From positions 1-19,853 of the forward strand of contig CALFXA010000128.1 of assembly GCA_937928015.1 (NCBI GenBank): a stretch of DNA of 19,853 bases. Direction: 5' to 3'. Below are positions 10,132-17,416 of this stretch, piece by piece (the first letter of the stretch is position 1; each line of letters begins with the position of its first letter). Position numbers and translations under genes: made by a program. Below the pieces are notes generated by a model. The model was not told the origin of the DNA. It saw only the letters and a list, made by a program, of their open reading frames with translations, and did no database searches. Source of the DNA: an uncultured Anaerolineales bacterium. GTDB lineage: Bacteria; Chloroflexota; Anaerolineae; Anaerolineales; Villigracilaceae.

Positions 10132-11208
10132 GTGACTTCCATGTGGAACCGAATCACCAGCCTGATCCAGAACGGCGTGCGGGACCTGTTCCCTGCCTAC
10201 TTCGCCCTCGTCATGGCGACGGGCATTATCTCCATCGCCTGCCATCTTGTGACGATGGATTTCCTCGCCTTCCCGCTGTTCTACCTCAACCAGTTTTTCT
10301 ACCTCGTCCTCTGGCTGATGACCCTCGCTCGCATTGCGCGACACCCCAAGCGGCTCCTCGACGACCTGGCGAATCATCGCCTCGGCGCGGGCTTCCTGAC
10401 TCTCGTCGCGGGAACCAACGTGCTGGGCAGTCAGTTCGTCACACTGACTGCAAACACAAACATCGCCCTCATCCTCTGGATTCTGGGATTGGTGCTCTGG
10501 CTCTTCCTGATCTATGCCCTCTTCACGGTGCTGACGGTCAAGCAGGAAAAGCCGCCCATTGACGTGGGCATCAACGGCGCGTGGATGTTGTTCGTTGTGT
10601 CCACGCAATCCATCGTCGTGCTGGGCATGTTAATTGTCCTCCGCTTCGCATCCTACGAAGAGATGTTCACCTTTGCCATGCTGGGCTTTTACCTGCTCGG
10701 CTGTATGCTCTACATCGTGCTCATTTCGCTCATCCTGTACCGCTTCTTGTTCTTCAAGATCGGCGCCGACGAAATGGCACCGCCCTACTGGATCAACATG
10801 GGTGCGGTCGCCATCACCACCCTGGCGGGCGATAACCTCCTGCTCAAAGGTACCGCACCGTTTCTCGCCGACCTGACTCCCTTCATCAAAGGCTTCACGC
10901 TGTTCTTCTGGGCGGCGGGCACCTGGTGGATTCCGCTCCTATTCCTGCTCGGTGCGTGGCGTCACATTTACAAACGCTACCCACTGACCTATCATCCCGT
11001 GTACTGGGGCCTGGTCTTCCCGATGGGCATGTACACCGTCGCCACCTTCCGCCTGGCGGAGGTGATGAAGTTGGATTTCCTCCTGCTTATCCCGCAATAC
11101 TTTATCTATCTCGCCCTGATCGCCTGGGCGGCCAATATCTTTGGATTGGCGCACCGGTTAATCACAACTTTCCTCAAAACCGAATCGGTTGGACAGACGG
11201 ATCAATAG
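10132..11208 (+). CDS. TDT/SLAC1-family anion channel or transporter in the nar operon
   Basis: A 358-residue protein with about ten membrane helices. The N-terminal F-P-A-Y-F-A-L-V-M-A-T-G-I-I-S-I and the C-terminal Y-H-P-V-Y-W-G-L-V-F-P-M-G-M-Y-T-V-A-T match the tellurite-resistance/dicarboxylate transporter (TehA/SLAC1) family. Members conduct anions including nitrate, chloride and sulfite. It starts with GTG on the base after the narI stop; an in-frame ATG three codons on is the alternative. The usual NarK nitrate/nitrite porter is absent from this operon, so this protein may fill that role. Substrate is inferred from position only. Confidence 0.8.
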   Translation: MTSMWNRITSLIQNGVRDLFPAYFALVMATGIISIACHLVTMDFLAFPLFYLNQFFYLVLWLMTLARIARHPKRLLDDLANHRLGAGFLTLVAGTNVLGSQFVTLTANTNIALILWILGLVLWLFLIYALFTVLTVKQEKPPIDVGINGAWMLFVVSTQSIVVLGMLIVLRFASYEEMFTFAMLGFYLLGCMLYIVLISLILYRFLFFKIGADEMAPPYWINMGAVAITTLAGDNLLLKGTAPFLADLTPFIKGFTLFFWAAGTWWIPLLFLLGAWRHIYKRYPLTYHPVYWGLVFPMGMYTVATFRLAEVMKLDFLLLIPQYFIYLALIAWAANIFGLAHRLITTFLKTESVGQTDQ

Positions 11209-11239
11209 ATTTCTGTTGATGTCAAAAACTAGGTGAAGT

Positions 11240-11848
11240 TTGAACACTCCCGCAACTCTGACCCAGACCAATTTGGACGACCTGCTGACGATCAGCGGGC
11301 AACATCACCACAAGATTTGCCCTCGCCAGGTGCTCGGCGTTCGCATCGGACTTTTGGCTGGGCGCCTGCTCGACCTGCCTTTGCCTCAGCCCGAAAAGCG
11401 CCTGCTCGCCATCTCCGAAACCGACGGTTGCTTCGTGGACGGTCTCTCCGCCGCGACAGGCTGCTACGTTGGGCGGCGGACTCTGCGCATCGAAGACTAC
11501 GGCAAGACTGCCGCGACCTTTGTGGATACGCTCACCGAGCAAGCCATCCGCATCGCGCCGCAAAGCCACGCCCGCGAACTGGCATGGGACTACACATCCC
11601 CGGCGCACAACAAATGGGAGGCGCAGCTTATCGGCTATCAATACATCCCCGATGAATTGTTGTTCGACTGGGAGCAGGTGGAGTTGGCCGTTTCTGTGAG
11701 GCAGATCGTTGGTCAGGCGGGGAAGCGGGTTGCTTGCGAAAAATGCGGGGAGGAGATCATCAACCAACGCGAAGTGACACGCGAAGGGACGGTTTTATGC
11801 AAATCATGCGCGGGTGAATCGTATTTTCGGATTGCTTCATATACCTGA
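11240..11848 (+). CDS. FmdE-like protein with C-terminal zinc ribbon
   Basis: A 202-residue soluble protein. The N-terminal part (residues about 15-130) contains H-H-H-K-I-C-P-R-Q-V-L-G-V-R-I-G, which resembles the H-x-x-x-C-P...G-V-R-x-G motif of the FmdE family (formylmethanofuran dehydrogenase subunit E-like). Residues 160-195 hold two C-x-x-C pairs (C166/C169, C187/C190), a zinc ribbon. FmdE-family proteins often neighbour molybdopterin enzymes. As the last gene of a molybdenum nitrate reductase operon it may serve cofactor supply or metal handling, but no reaction is known from the sequence. It starts with TTG after AGGTGA, 31 bases behind the transporter gene; the unusual start is the least certain part. 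Confidence 0.78.
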   Translation: MNTPATLTQTNLDDLLTISGQHHHKICPRQVLGVRIGLLAGRLLDLPLPQPEKRLLAISETDGCFVDGLSAATGCYVGRRTLRIEDYGKTAATFVDTLTEQAIRIAPQSHARELAWDYTSPAHNKWEAQLIGYQYIPDELLFDWEQVELAVSVRQIVGQAGKRVACEKCGEEIINQREVTREGTVLCKSCAGESYFRIASYT

Positions 11849-11937
11849 GCCTGTTAAATTTCCTCCCGAACTTTTACGGATGGAAAATGCAGTTGTCTCA
11901 ATGAACAATAAAATTGCAACTTCGTTTAGCAATCCCC

Positions 11938-13000
11938 TCACATACGAGCGGGGTATAGGTTGACATAATCCGCAAATACATGCAAAAGCAGGGAGGCATG
12001 AAGCAAAGCCAGTTGAATGTAAAAAACAGGCTGGAAATTGATCGGCAGTCCGAGCAGGGCTGGAAAAATAATAGGCGCATGGCCGAAGATCATGGAAATG
12101 AAAAAGCCCAGGAAGACAGCGTGTAGCAACGCGTCGTATCTTGGACCTGCAACCTGCGCGCCAAAAATCAAGCCCAAGCCTCCGCCGACGCCAAGCCACA
12201 CGAATCCCAGCGCGAGAGACCAGGCGATGTAGTGCGTAAGCGGGAGCTTATGTTTGAGATTCCGCTAGGTAATATCATTGCGAACGGACCAAAATGCGAC
12301 CAGAACCAAAGCTGCGCCAGCCGTCCGTGTCCCAGCCTGCAGATTGAACAGGGAGATTACCGTTCCTGCTAGAAAATAAAGACAATCGCACCAAACAGGA
12401 ATTGTTGTCTTCGCGAGGGACGCAGCACGCGGCTTAATTCCAATCGTTCCCCGATGATGTTTAAAACGAGGAATGCCTGCCAGAAAAATATGACCTGAAA
12501 AATATGCCAACCGAACAGCCAGAGCAAATTGCCCGCGAACCACGTCACTGTACGATGAGCATGGTCAGGGTGTGGAAGGCGGTTTCGTGGCGCGTGATCT
12601 CGGCCGGGATCGCGACCCCGCCGAGGCTGCCCAGCGCAAGCAGGATCAGCCAGAGGGAAAGAGGCCGAATCAGGAAGGTGAGCAAGCCTCCCAGTCCCGC
12701 GAGAAGCGGAGGAATGTACATCCACTTTTGTTTCAATGCGAAGGCACGTTCGAGCATGATGAGAGTCCCCAAAAATCCAGAGATCATCAAAGGGCCGTGT
12801 GCCAGTGCGAGCGAGGGATTTAGCGCAGACAGTTGCCGACCGATGCGCATGAGTCCTCCCCAAAGTGTAGCAAGCAGGGTAAGGATGGCGAGAAGCAAAA
12901 ATGGGATGGGAAGCGGTTGGGTTTCATGTCGCCATTCTTCCGCGGGATGCGCTACATAAAGAGGAAGTTCGCTGCGAAATGGGAGATGATTAATGACCAT
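11938..13000 (-). pseudogene. Broken gene for an NnrS-like multi-pass membrane protein
   Basis: Homologous-looking hydrophobic sequence runs through three frames on the minus strand. The first part (from ATG 13000, A-L-A-H-G-P-L-M-I-S-G-F-L-G-T) ends at a stop at 12545. The second (T-W-F-A-G-N-L-L-W-L-F-G-W-H) continues in another frame to 12369. The third starts at L-A-G-T-V-I-S-L-F, crosses an in-frame TAG at 12265-12267 and ends at 11938 with H-A-V-F-L-G-F-F-I-S-M-I-F-G-H-A-P. Both shifts fit loss of one base, the second in a T-run at about 12372. Repaired, the protein would have about 355 residues and many helices, of the NnrS-like type linked with nitrogen oxides. Real decay or base-calling errors are both possible; three lesions favour decay. 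Confidence 0.7.
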
Positions 13001-13040
13001 GAAAGGATGAACTGTGCCTCGCCCCAAATCTCCTGTGCAA

Positions 13041-13054
13041 TTGACATGGGTCAA
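13041..13054. promoter_or_regulatory. Perfect Dnr/Fnr-type box TTGAC-N4-GTCAA
   Basis: TTGACATGGGTCAA is a perfect 5+5 inverted repeat with a 4-base spacer, the classical form of Anr/Dnr/NnrR sites. It lies 41 bases upstream of the broken NnrS-like gene and just before the Crp/Fnr remnant that points the other way, so it was probably the shared operator of an nnrS-nnrR-like pair. No convincing -10 is seen towards the NnrS-like gene; TATTGC at 13077-13082 has the right distance on the plus strand. Confidence 0.6.
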
Positions 13055-13186
13055 CCCCGCGGTTTGTTCGCCGGAATATTGCTTGAAAACCGTCGGACAT
13101 TTGCCGTTCTTCAAAAAATAGCCCTCCGAAACAATTTTCAAAAATCAAAGAGCGTATTAGCAACCGCAATGTGTGCTCTTTAACTT

Positions 13187-13510
13187 AAATGGGAAGACGC
13201 GGAGCATTCGTCCCTTGTGACAATAGGATAATGCAAACTGATTTGCGCTGCCGCTTCGGGACGCGAAGTGCTGCTGGATATTGTGCACTGCGGCGATTAC
13301 TTCGGCGCGTCGTGAAGGATGACTATGACCTCCTTGCCCGTCACCTCAAGCCCCATGGTGAGGCGAGAGACGCCGTGCTCTTGTGATGCTGTAGTGGTCG
13401 GCTGCCCCGATGCCAGCAAGGCCATGACACTTTATGCGTGCATTCGCATTCTCCTCGTTTGTATCATTGTGAAGGTGTCCGCTGGCAAGCTCATACAACC
13501 AGGCCGCTTG
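13187..13510 (+). pseudogene. Remnant of a Crp/Fnr-family regulator gene
   Basis: A single plus-strand frame reads E-D-A-E-H-S-S-L-V-T-I-G, stop, C-K-L-I-C-A-A-A-S-G-R-E-V-L-L-D-I-V-H-C-G-D-Y-F-G, stop, and later D-A-V-V-V-G-C-P and I-I-V-K-V-S-A-G-K-L. This follows the beta-roll and the beginning of the dimer helix of Crp/Fnr proteins in the right order (compare G-x-V-K-L...G-R-E-V-L-L-D...G-D-Y-F-G). Stops are TAA at 13229-13231 and TGA at 13313-13315. The DNA-binding domain is missing; the sequence runs into a DnaE remnant read on the other strand. It is divergent from the broken NnrS-like gene. Confidence 0.6.
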
Positions 13511-13519
13511 AACCAGGGG

Positions 13520-13833
13520 TCAGGTCAAGAAAGCAGACTCCAGTGCAATGGCGCTGCTCAAACGGCAGAGATTGGACCAACCCTCGAAACTCTTCGCCAG
13601 CAATTGAAGCGAACTTCCCTCGAAGTCGATCTCTGGGTCGAGGATGGGATGAATGCTCGCCTCCCTATAAGCCGTGATGAACTCAATCGAACTCGTGAGC
13701 AGGTTGTGGTCGGTCAGTCCCAGTGCGGACGTGCAGTGAGACTTCACGGCCTGCACAGTTCCGCGCGAGATGCGAGTCCCTCCTGCAGGGAGTACGTGGA
13801 GTGACAGGTGAGGTGGAGGGTCATCAGGGTGAA
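13520..13833 (-). pseudogene. Fragment of a DnaE-type PHP domain (error-prone polymerase III alpha)
   Basis: On the minus strand L-H-L-T-C-H-S-T-Y-S-L-Q-E-G-L (13820s down to about 13745) matches the start of the PHP domain of DnaE/DnaE2. After a one-base frameshift the match goes on with A-L-G-L-T-D-H-N, Y-R-E-A-S-I-H-P-I-L-D-P-E-I-D-F-E-G and G-W-S-N-L-C-R-L. This is the first 100 or so residues of the polymerase alpha subunit; nothing of the catalytic polymerase domain follows. It is a truncated and frameshifted fragment, possibly left by a deletion that joined it to the Crp/Fnr remnant. Confidence 0.7.
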
Positions 13834-13904
13834 TTGTAGCCGGTTTACACCCACCTTCAGAGAGGCTAAGCGACAAAACCAGGGGACCCTCGTCTTGGTT
13901 TTCA

Positions 13905-13910
13905 TATCAT
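13905..13910 (+). promoter_or_regulatory. Putative -10 element (TATCAT) just before the luxC-like gene
   Basis: TATCAT ends six bases before the ATG at 13917, so the transcript would begin at or next to the start codon. The gene also lacks a ribosome binding site, as expected of a leaderless mRNA. No clear -35 is seen. Confidence 0.35.
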
Positions 13911-13916
13911 GCAGGC

Positions 13917-15410
13917 ATGTCCAATTTCTCCTCCGCTTCCCCGATCTGCCTGCCATTCATCCTGCGCGGGCAGGAGATCCAATCCGCCGATCTGTGCCAT
14001 CAGGGACGGGACGGACAGGTCCGATTCCATTACCCGGATCCGCGCCCGCTGTTTTCGCAGATCGTCCTCTCCGATCCGATCCAATTACAGCGCGATTTCG
14101 CGCATGTCAAAGTGAGTGAAATCATTGACTTCCTGGCCGAAGCCGGGCGTTGCATGTCCCTCGACTCCGAGCGCATGCAATGGGCTTGTCATTTCAGCCA
14201 ACCGCTCAGTGCGCTGCCTGCATCCGTCCTGAAGGGCAGTTATGAATTGGTCCCGATCGTCTTTTCCAAGCCAGCCCTGCGCGCGCTGGTGGAGAACGAG
14301 ATCGGGTCCAAGTACCTGGATGGCTGGGTGGAGTTACCTTATGCGGACAAGATCGCCCGACGACGCGCATACGGGACCCGCACCCTGCACTTCCTCTCCG
14401 GCAATGCCCCGGTCGTGGCGGCCCTGAGCATGGCCCGCGCCGCCCTGATCAAGGCGGATAACATCGTCAAGGTCGCGCCCAATGATCCGTTCACGGCTTG
14501 GGCGATCCTGGACGCCATGCGGGAGGTGGACCCGCATCATCCCGTGGTTCGTCACTTCTCGGTCCTGTACTGGCCGAAGGAAATGTCCGACTTCGAGCGG
14601 GAATTGCTCCATCCACGCCATTTGGAGAAGATCATCTCCTGGGGTGGCGCGCTGGGCGGAGTCAACTCCACCTCGAATCATGGGAGTCTGCAGGCTGCCG
14701 GGATCGACGTGATTTCATTGGGACCGAAGTTCAGTATCTCGATTCTCGGGGAGCAGGCCTTCCGCTCTCGTTCGGAATTGGATCGCATTGCCAGTCTCAC
14801 CGCCCGGGATGCCGGCTCCTTCAACATGGAATCCTGCGGTTCGTCGCGCTTCCATTTTGTGCAGGCCACGCCCGAACAGGCCAGGGAATACGCCCGTCTT
14901 TTGTACCAGCACATGCAGGACCAGGATCCGGCCTGGAGTACCCTGCCAAAGAATTTCCCGAGTGAACTGCAAGCTGAGCTCGAGGCCGTTCGGGTCCAGG
15001 GGGACCTCTACCATGTGGTGGGCGGGGAGCAGGGGGAAGGCGCAGTGGTGGTGGCGCTGGGCGGTGACCTGCCGGATTTCTTCCCCACGCACAAGGTGGT
15101 GATCGTTCTCACATTCCAAGGGGATCCCGCCCAGGTCGCGGAACGCATTCATCCCTCCACGCAGACGGTGGGCATTTATCCCGAGTCTTTGAAGGAGCGC
15201 CTGCGCGATGCGCTCGTGGCGCGCGGTGTCTGTCGATTCATCTCCATCGGCCACACTGTGGACTACACCGTGGGCGGGCCGTTCAATTCCACCGAGATCA
15301 TGCGGCGCGCCTGCCGCTGGATCCTGGATGAATCCCAACCCTCGCGGGCTTCCATGCCCTGGTCCCAGGCGCGCAAAGCCTGGCAGATCCTTACCCATCA
15401 CCTTTTCTAG
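13917..15410 (+). CDS. LuxC-like acyl-CoA/acyl-protein reductase
   Basis: A 497-residue protein of the LuxC family, aldehyde-dehydrogenase-like enzymes that reduce activated fatty acyl groups to aldehydes with NADPH. The nucleotide-binding part is recognisable at residues about 160-200 (L-S-G-N-A-P-V-V-A-A-L-S and D-N-I-V-K-V-A-P-N-D-P-F-T-A), followed by V-R-H-F-S-V-L-Y-W and W-G-G-A-L-G-G-V-N-S. The likely catalytic Cys is C307 in M-E-S-C-G-S-S-R-F, at the place of the Q-A-C-S-S-P motif. Length is normal for LuxC. The ATG has no Shine-Dalgarno sequence. A LuxE-like gene follows after 12 bases, so the two form a fatty acid reductase pair. No luxA, luxB or luxD is seen. Confidence 0.85.
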   Translation: MSNFSSASPICLPFILRGQEIQSADLCHQGRDGQVRFHYPDPRPLFSQIVLSDPIQLQRDFAHVKVSEIIDFLAEAGRCMSLDSERMQWACHFSQPLSALPASVLKGSYELVPIVFSKPALRALVENEIGSKYLDGWVELPYADKIARRRAYGTRTLHFLSGNAPVVAALSMARAALIKADNIVKVAPNDPFTAWAILDAMREVDPHHPVVRHFSVLYWPKEMSDFERELLHPRHLEKIISWGGALGGVNSTSNHGSLQAAGIDVISLGPKFSISILGEQAFRSRSELDRIASLTARDAGSFNMESCGSSRFHFVQATPEQAREYARLLYQHMQDQDPAWSTLPKNFPSELQAELEAVRVQGDLYHVVGGEQGEGAVVVALGGDLPDFFPTHKVVIVLTFQGDPAQVAERIHPSTQTVGIYPESLKERLRDALVARGVCRFISIGHTVDYTVGGPFNSTEIMRRACRWILDESQPSRASMPWSQARKAWQILTHHLF

Positions 15411-15422
15411 GAGTTTTCCCAC

Positions 15423-16817
15423 ATGATCCCCCCTGCACTCCCGGGCGCGCCGGAAAGTTGGACGCGCCTGCCCGTTTCCACCCTGTTCTCTCTCGCTGAA
15501 GATGAATTGCAGCCCTTGCAGTTGAACTGGGTGCGGGAGCGCTTTGGCGAATTGCGAACGCGCATACCTGCCCTGCATTCCCTGGCTGAAAAACAGGGCG
15601 TGTCGCATGTCCAGGATTTTGATGCCCTGGCAGCCCTGCTCTTCACCCACCAGGTGTACAAGAGCTACCCCTTCACCCTCATCGAGGAGAAACGCTTTGC
15701 GGATCTGACGCGCTGGCTGGACAAGCTGACCTCCCAGGATCTGTCCGACCTCGACATGAGCGGCGTGAATTCGATGGACGAATGGCTTGCACGTTTGGAC
15801 CGGGCCGGCATGTTCGTATTCCATTCCACCGGCACAAGCGGCAAGTTGAGTTTTTTCCCGCGCAGCCAGACCGAGAAGGAAGCCTGGGTGGAGGGCACCT
15901 ACACCTTCATGGAAGCCTTCACGCCCGGCATCCGCGGGGTGCACCTGCCGGTCTTCTGGCCTTCCTACCGCAGCGGACGGCAGGCGGGCATGCGCCTGAT
16001 CTCGCACTTCGGACCGGCGTTGGCAGGCATCGAGACCGAATATCACAGCCTGTTCGATGCGCCCATGTCGGCAGACTTCATATCGCTGGCCATGCGCATG
16101 CAGCATGCCCAGGCGCGCGGCGACCTGAAGACTATCGACACCATCAAGGCCATCTTCCGCACCAGGGGGGAGATCGTGACCCTCAAGGCGCGCAAGGCGG
16201 CCGTGACTCGTCGTTTCTTCGAAAAGATGGTGCGTGAGTATCGCAGCCGTCGCGTGTTCCTGATGGCCTCCGCCACGGACCTGCTGGACGTGGCCCTGGA
16301 GGGGTTGCGATCCGGGGAAAGGAGGGTCTTTGCCCCCGACTCCATGCTCCTGACCGGCGGCGGGTTCAAGGGCCGCAGGGAGATCCCGGCCTGGAAGGAT
16401 ATCCTGCAGGAGTTCTATGGTGTGGAGCGCGTCTTCCTGTCATACGGCATGACCGAGCTCAACACCTATCATCCGGCCTGCTCGAAGGGTGCCTACCACG
16501 TCTTCCCCTGGACGATCCCACTCGTGCTGGATGAAAAGGGGACCCCGCTCCCGCGTCATGGCGTCCAGACCGGCCGCGCCGGGTACTTCGACCTGCTGGC
16601 TCAGACCTATTGGGGAGGCATCCTGACCGGCGACCGTGTCACCGTCCATTACGATGAACCGTGCGGCTGCGGCTGGCGGGGTCCCTGGATCGAGGACAAT
16701 GTCCAGCGCTTCACCGAACTCTTGGGCGGGGAGGACATCATCTCCTGCGCAGGCGTCCAGTCCGCCTACAGCGACTTCATGGAATACATCGCTGCGGATG
16801 TGCCGGAGGAGACATGA
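15423..16817 (+). CDS. LuxE-like acyl-protein synthetase (adenylate-forming)
   Basis: A 464-residue member of the LuxE/acyl-adenylate family, which activates a carboxylic acid with ATP and passes it to the LuxC partner. The ATP-binding loop is F-H-S-T-G-T-S-G-K (S135-K141). A further nucleotide contact is S-Y-G-M-T-E-L-N at about residue 340, and the C-terminal region has T-G-D-R-V and a C-G-C-G pair. It is longer than the luminous-bacteria LuxE (about 370 residues), mainly in the N-terminal half. Its ribosome binding site is AGGAG at 15410-15414. The last codon overlaps the next start (ATGA). The acid substrate cannot be told from the sequence; a lipid or lipopolysaccharide-type acyl chain is possible. 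Confidence 0.82.
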   Translation: MIPPALPGAPESWTRLPVSTLFSLAEDELQPLQLNWVRERFGELRTRIPALHSLAEKQGVSHVQDFDALAALLFTHQVYKSYPFTLIEEKRFADLTRWLDKLTSQDLSDLDMSGVNSMDEWLARLDRAGMFVFHSTGTSGKLSFFPRSQTEKEAWVEGTYTFMEAFTPGIRGVHLPVFWPSYRSGRQAGMRLISHFGPALAGIETEYHSLFDAPMSADFISLAMRMQHAQARGDLKTIDTIKAIFRTRGEIVTLKARKAAVTRRFFEKMVREYRSRRVFLMASATDLLDVALEGLRSGERRVFAPDSMLLTGGGFKGRREIPAWKDILQEFYGVERVFLSYGMTELNTYHPACSKGAYHVFPWTIPLVLDEKGTPLPRHGVQTGRAGYFDLLAQTYWGGILTGDRVTVHYDEPCGCGWRGPWIEDNVQRFTELLGGEDIISCAGVQSAYSDFMEYIAADVPEET

Positions 16818-17353
16818 CCCTGCCCGACTTGACGATGTTCCTTTTTGGCGTGCTGACCCTGTGCGGCGGGATGACCGGGCTGCTCCGCCCGGATCTGGTG
16901 CTGTCCCTGTTGGGATTGCCTGCAGCCGACCCCCGTCTTTTCCTGATGGCCTGTTCGCAGGCTTCGATCGCGATGGGGTTGTATTACATCCTGTCCGCCG
17001 TGCATTGCAACCGGGAATTTTGTGCCTGGAGCATTCCAATCCGCCTGGTGAATTTTTGCGTCTTTACCGGCATGGTGGTGCTTCACCTGGCGTCACCCCA
17101 CTGGCTGGCAGTGGCCGGGTTCGAACTGGCAGGCGCGTTGGCAACCGCCTGGGCCATTTGGACCAGACGAAGTGCTTTACGATTCAATCCTTTCCGTGCC
17201 CTGCAACTTGCAAGCCTGCTGCTGGCCGGTCTGGGCGGGGTACTGATGGTTCCCCCATTGGGTGTCTACGGCGGCGCTTCCGTATTCCTTGTGATCTCCT
17301 CGGCCGGGATGATCTACGCCCATCAAAAGGTCTTGCCTGGCCAGGGCAAATGA
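16814..17353 (+). CDS. Small integral membrane protein coupled to the luxCE-like pair
   Basis: A 179-residue protein with about six hydrophobic segments and no recognised catalytic motif. The start at 16814 is chosen because GGAGGAGAC lies four bases upstream and because the ATGA overlap couples it to the LuxE-like gene; the longer open frame to 16661 is inside that gene. The pattern G-L-Y-Y-I-L-S-A near residue 60 and W-S-I-P-I-R-L-V-N-F resembles common small bacterial membrane proteins of unknown function. It could hold the reductase pair at the membrane or handle its aldehyde product, but this is only context. Confidence 0.75.
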   Translation: MTLPDLTMFLFGVLTLCGGMTGLLRPDLVLSLLGLPAADPRLFLMACSQASIAMGLYYILSAVHCNREFCAWSIPIRLVNFCVFTGMVVLHLASPHWLAVAGFELAGALATAWAIWTRRSALRFNPFRALQLASLLLAGLGGVLMVPPLGVYGGASVFLVISSAGMIYAHQKVLPGQGK

Positions 17354-17371
17354 AAACCTGGGTCATTGACG

Positions 17372-17402
17372 ACACCCGCAGGACACCCCTGCGGGTGTTT
17401 TT
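17372..17402 (+). terminator. Rho-independent terminator after the luxCE-like operon
   Basis: An 11-bp perfect stem ACACCCGCAGG / CCTGCGGGTGT with a 5-base loop, followed by TTTTT. It lies 18 bases behind the membrane protein stop and closes the operon. The next gene starts 15 bases after it and must have its own promoter. Confidence 0.92.
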
Positions 17403-17403
17403 G

Positions 17404-17409
17404 TATCAT
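17404..17409 (+). promoter_or_regulatory. Putative -10 element (TATCAT) before the VirB4-like gene
   Basis: TATCAT starts two bases after the terminator T-run and ends seven bases before the ATG at 17417. No ribosome binding site lies between, so a leaderless transcript is suggested, as for the luxC-like gene. No clear -35 is visible. Confidence 0.35.
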
Positions 17410-17416
17410 CCCGCTC

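Noticed and set aside
9181..10608. 475-codon open frame on the minus strand
   Set aside because: It crosses narJ, narI and the transporter gene in antisense and is rich in charged repeats typical of antisense to membrane proteins.
14715..16106. 463-codon open frame on the minus strand
   Set aside because: Antisense shadow of the LuxC- and LuxE-like genes, with no start signal or recognisable motif.
17366..17416. Upstream TTG start for the VirB4-like protein
   Set aside because: The added 17 codons fall inside the terminator hairpin and are not protein-like.
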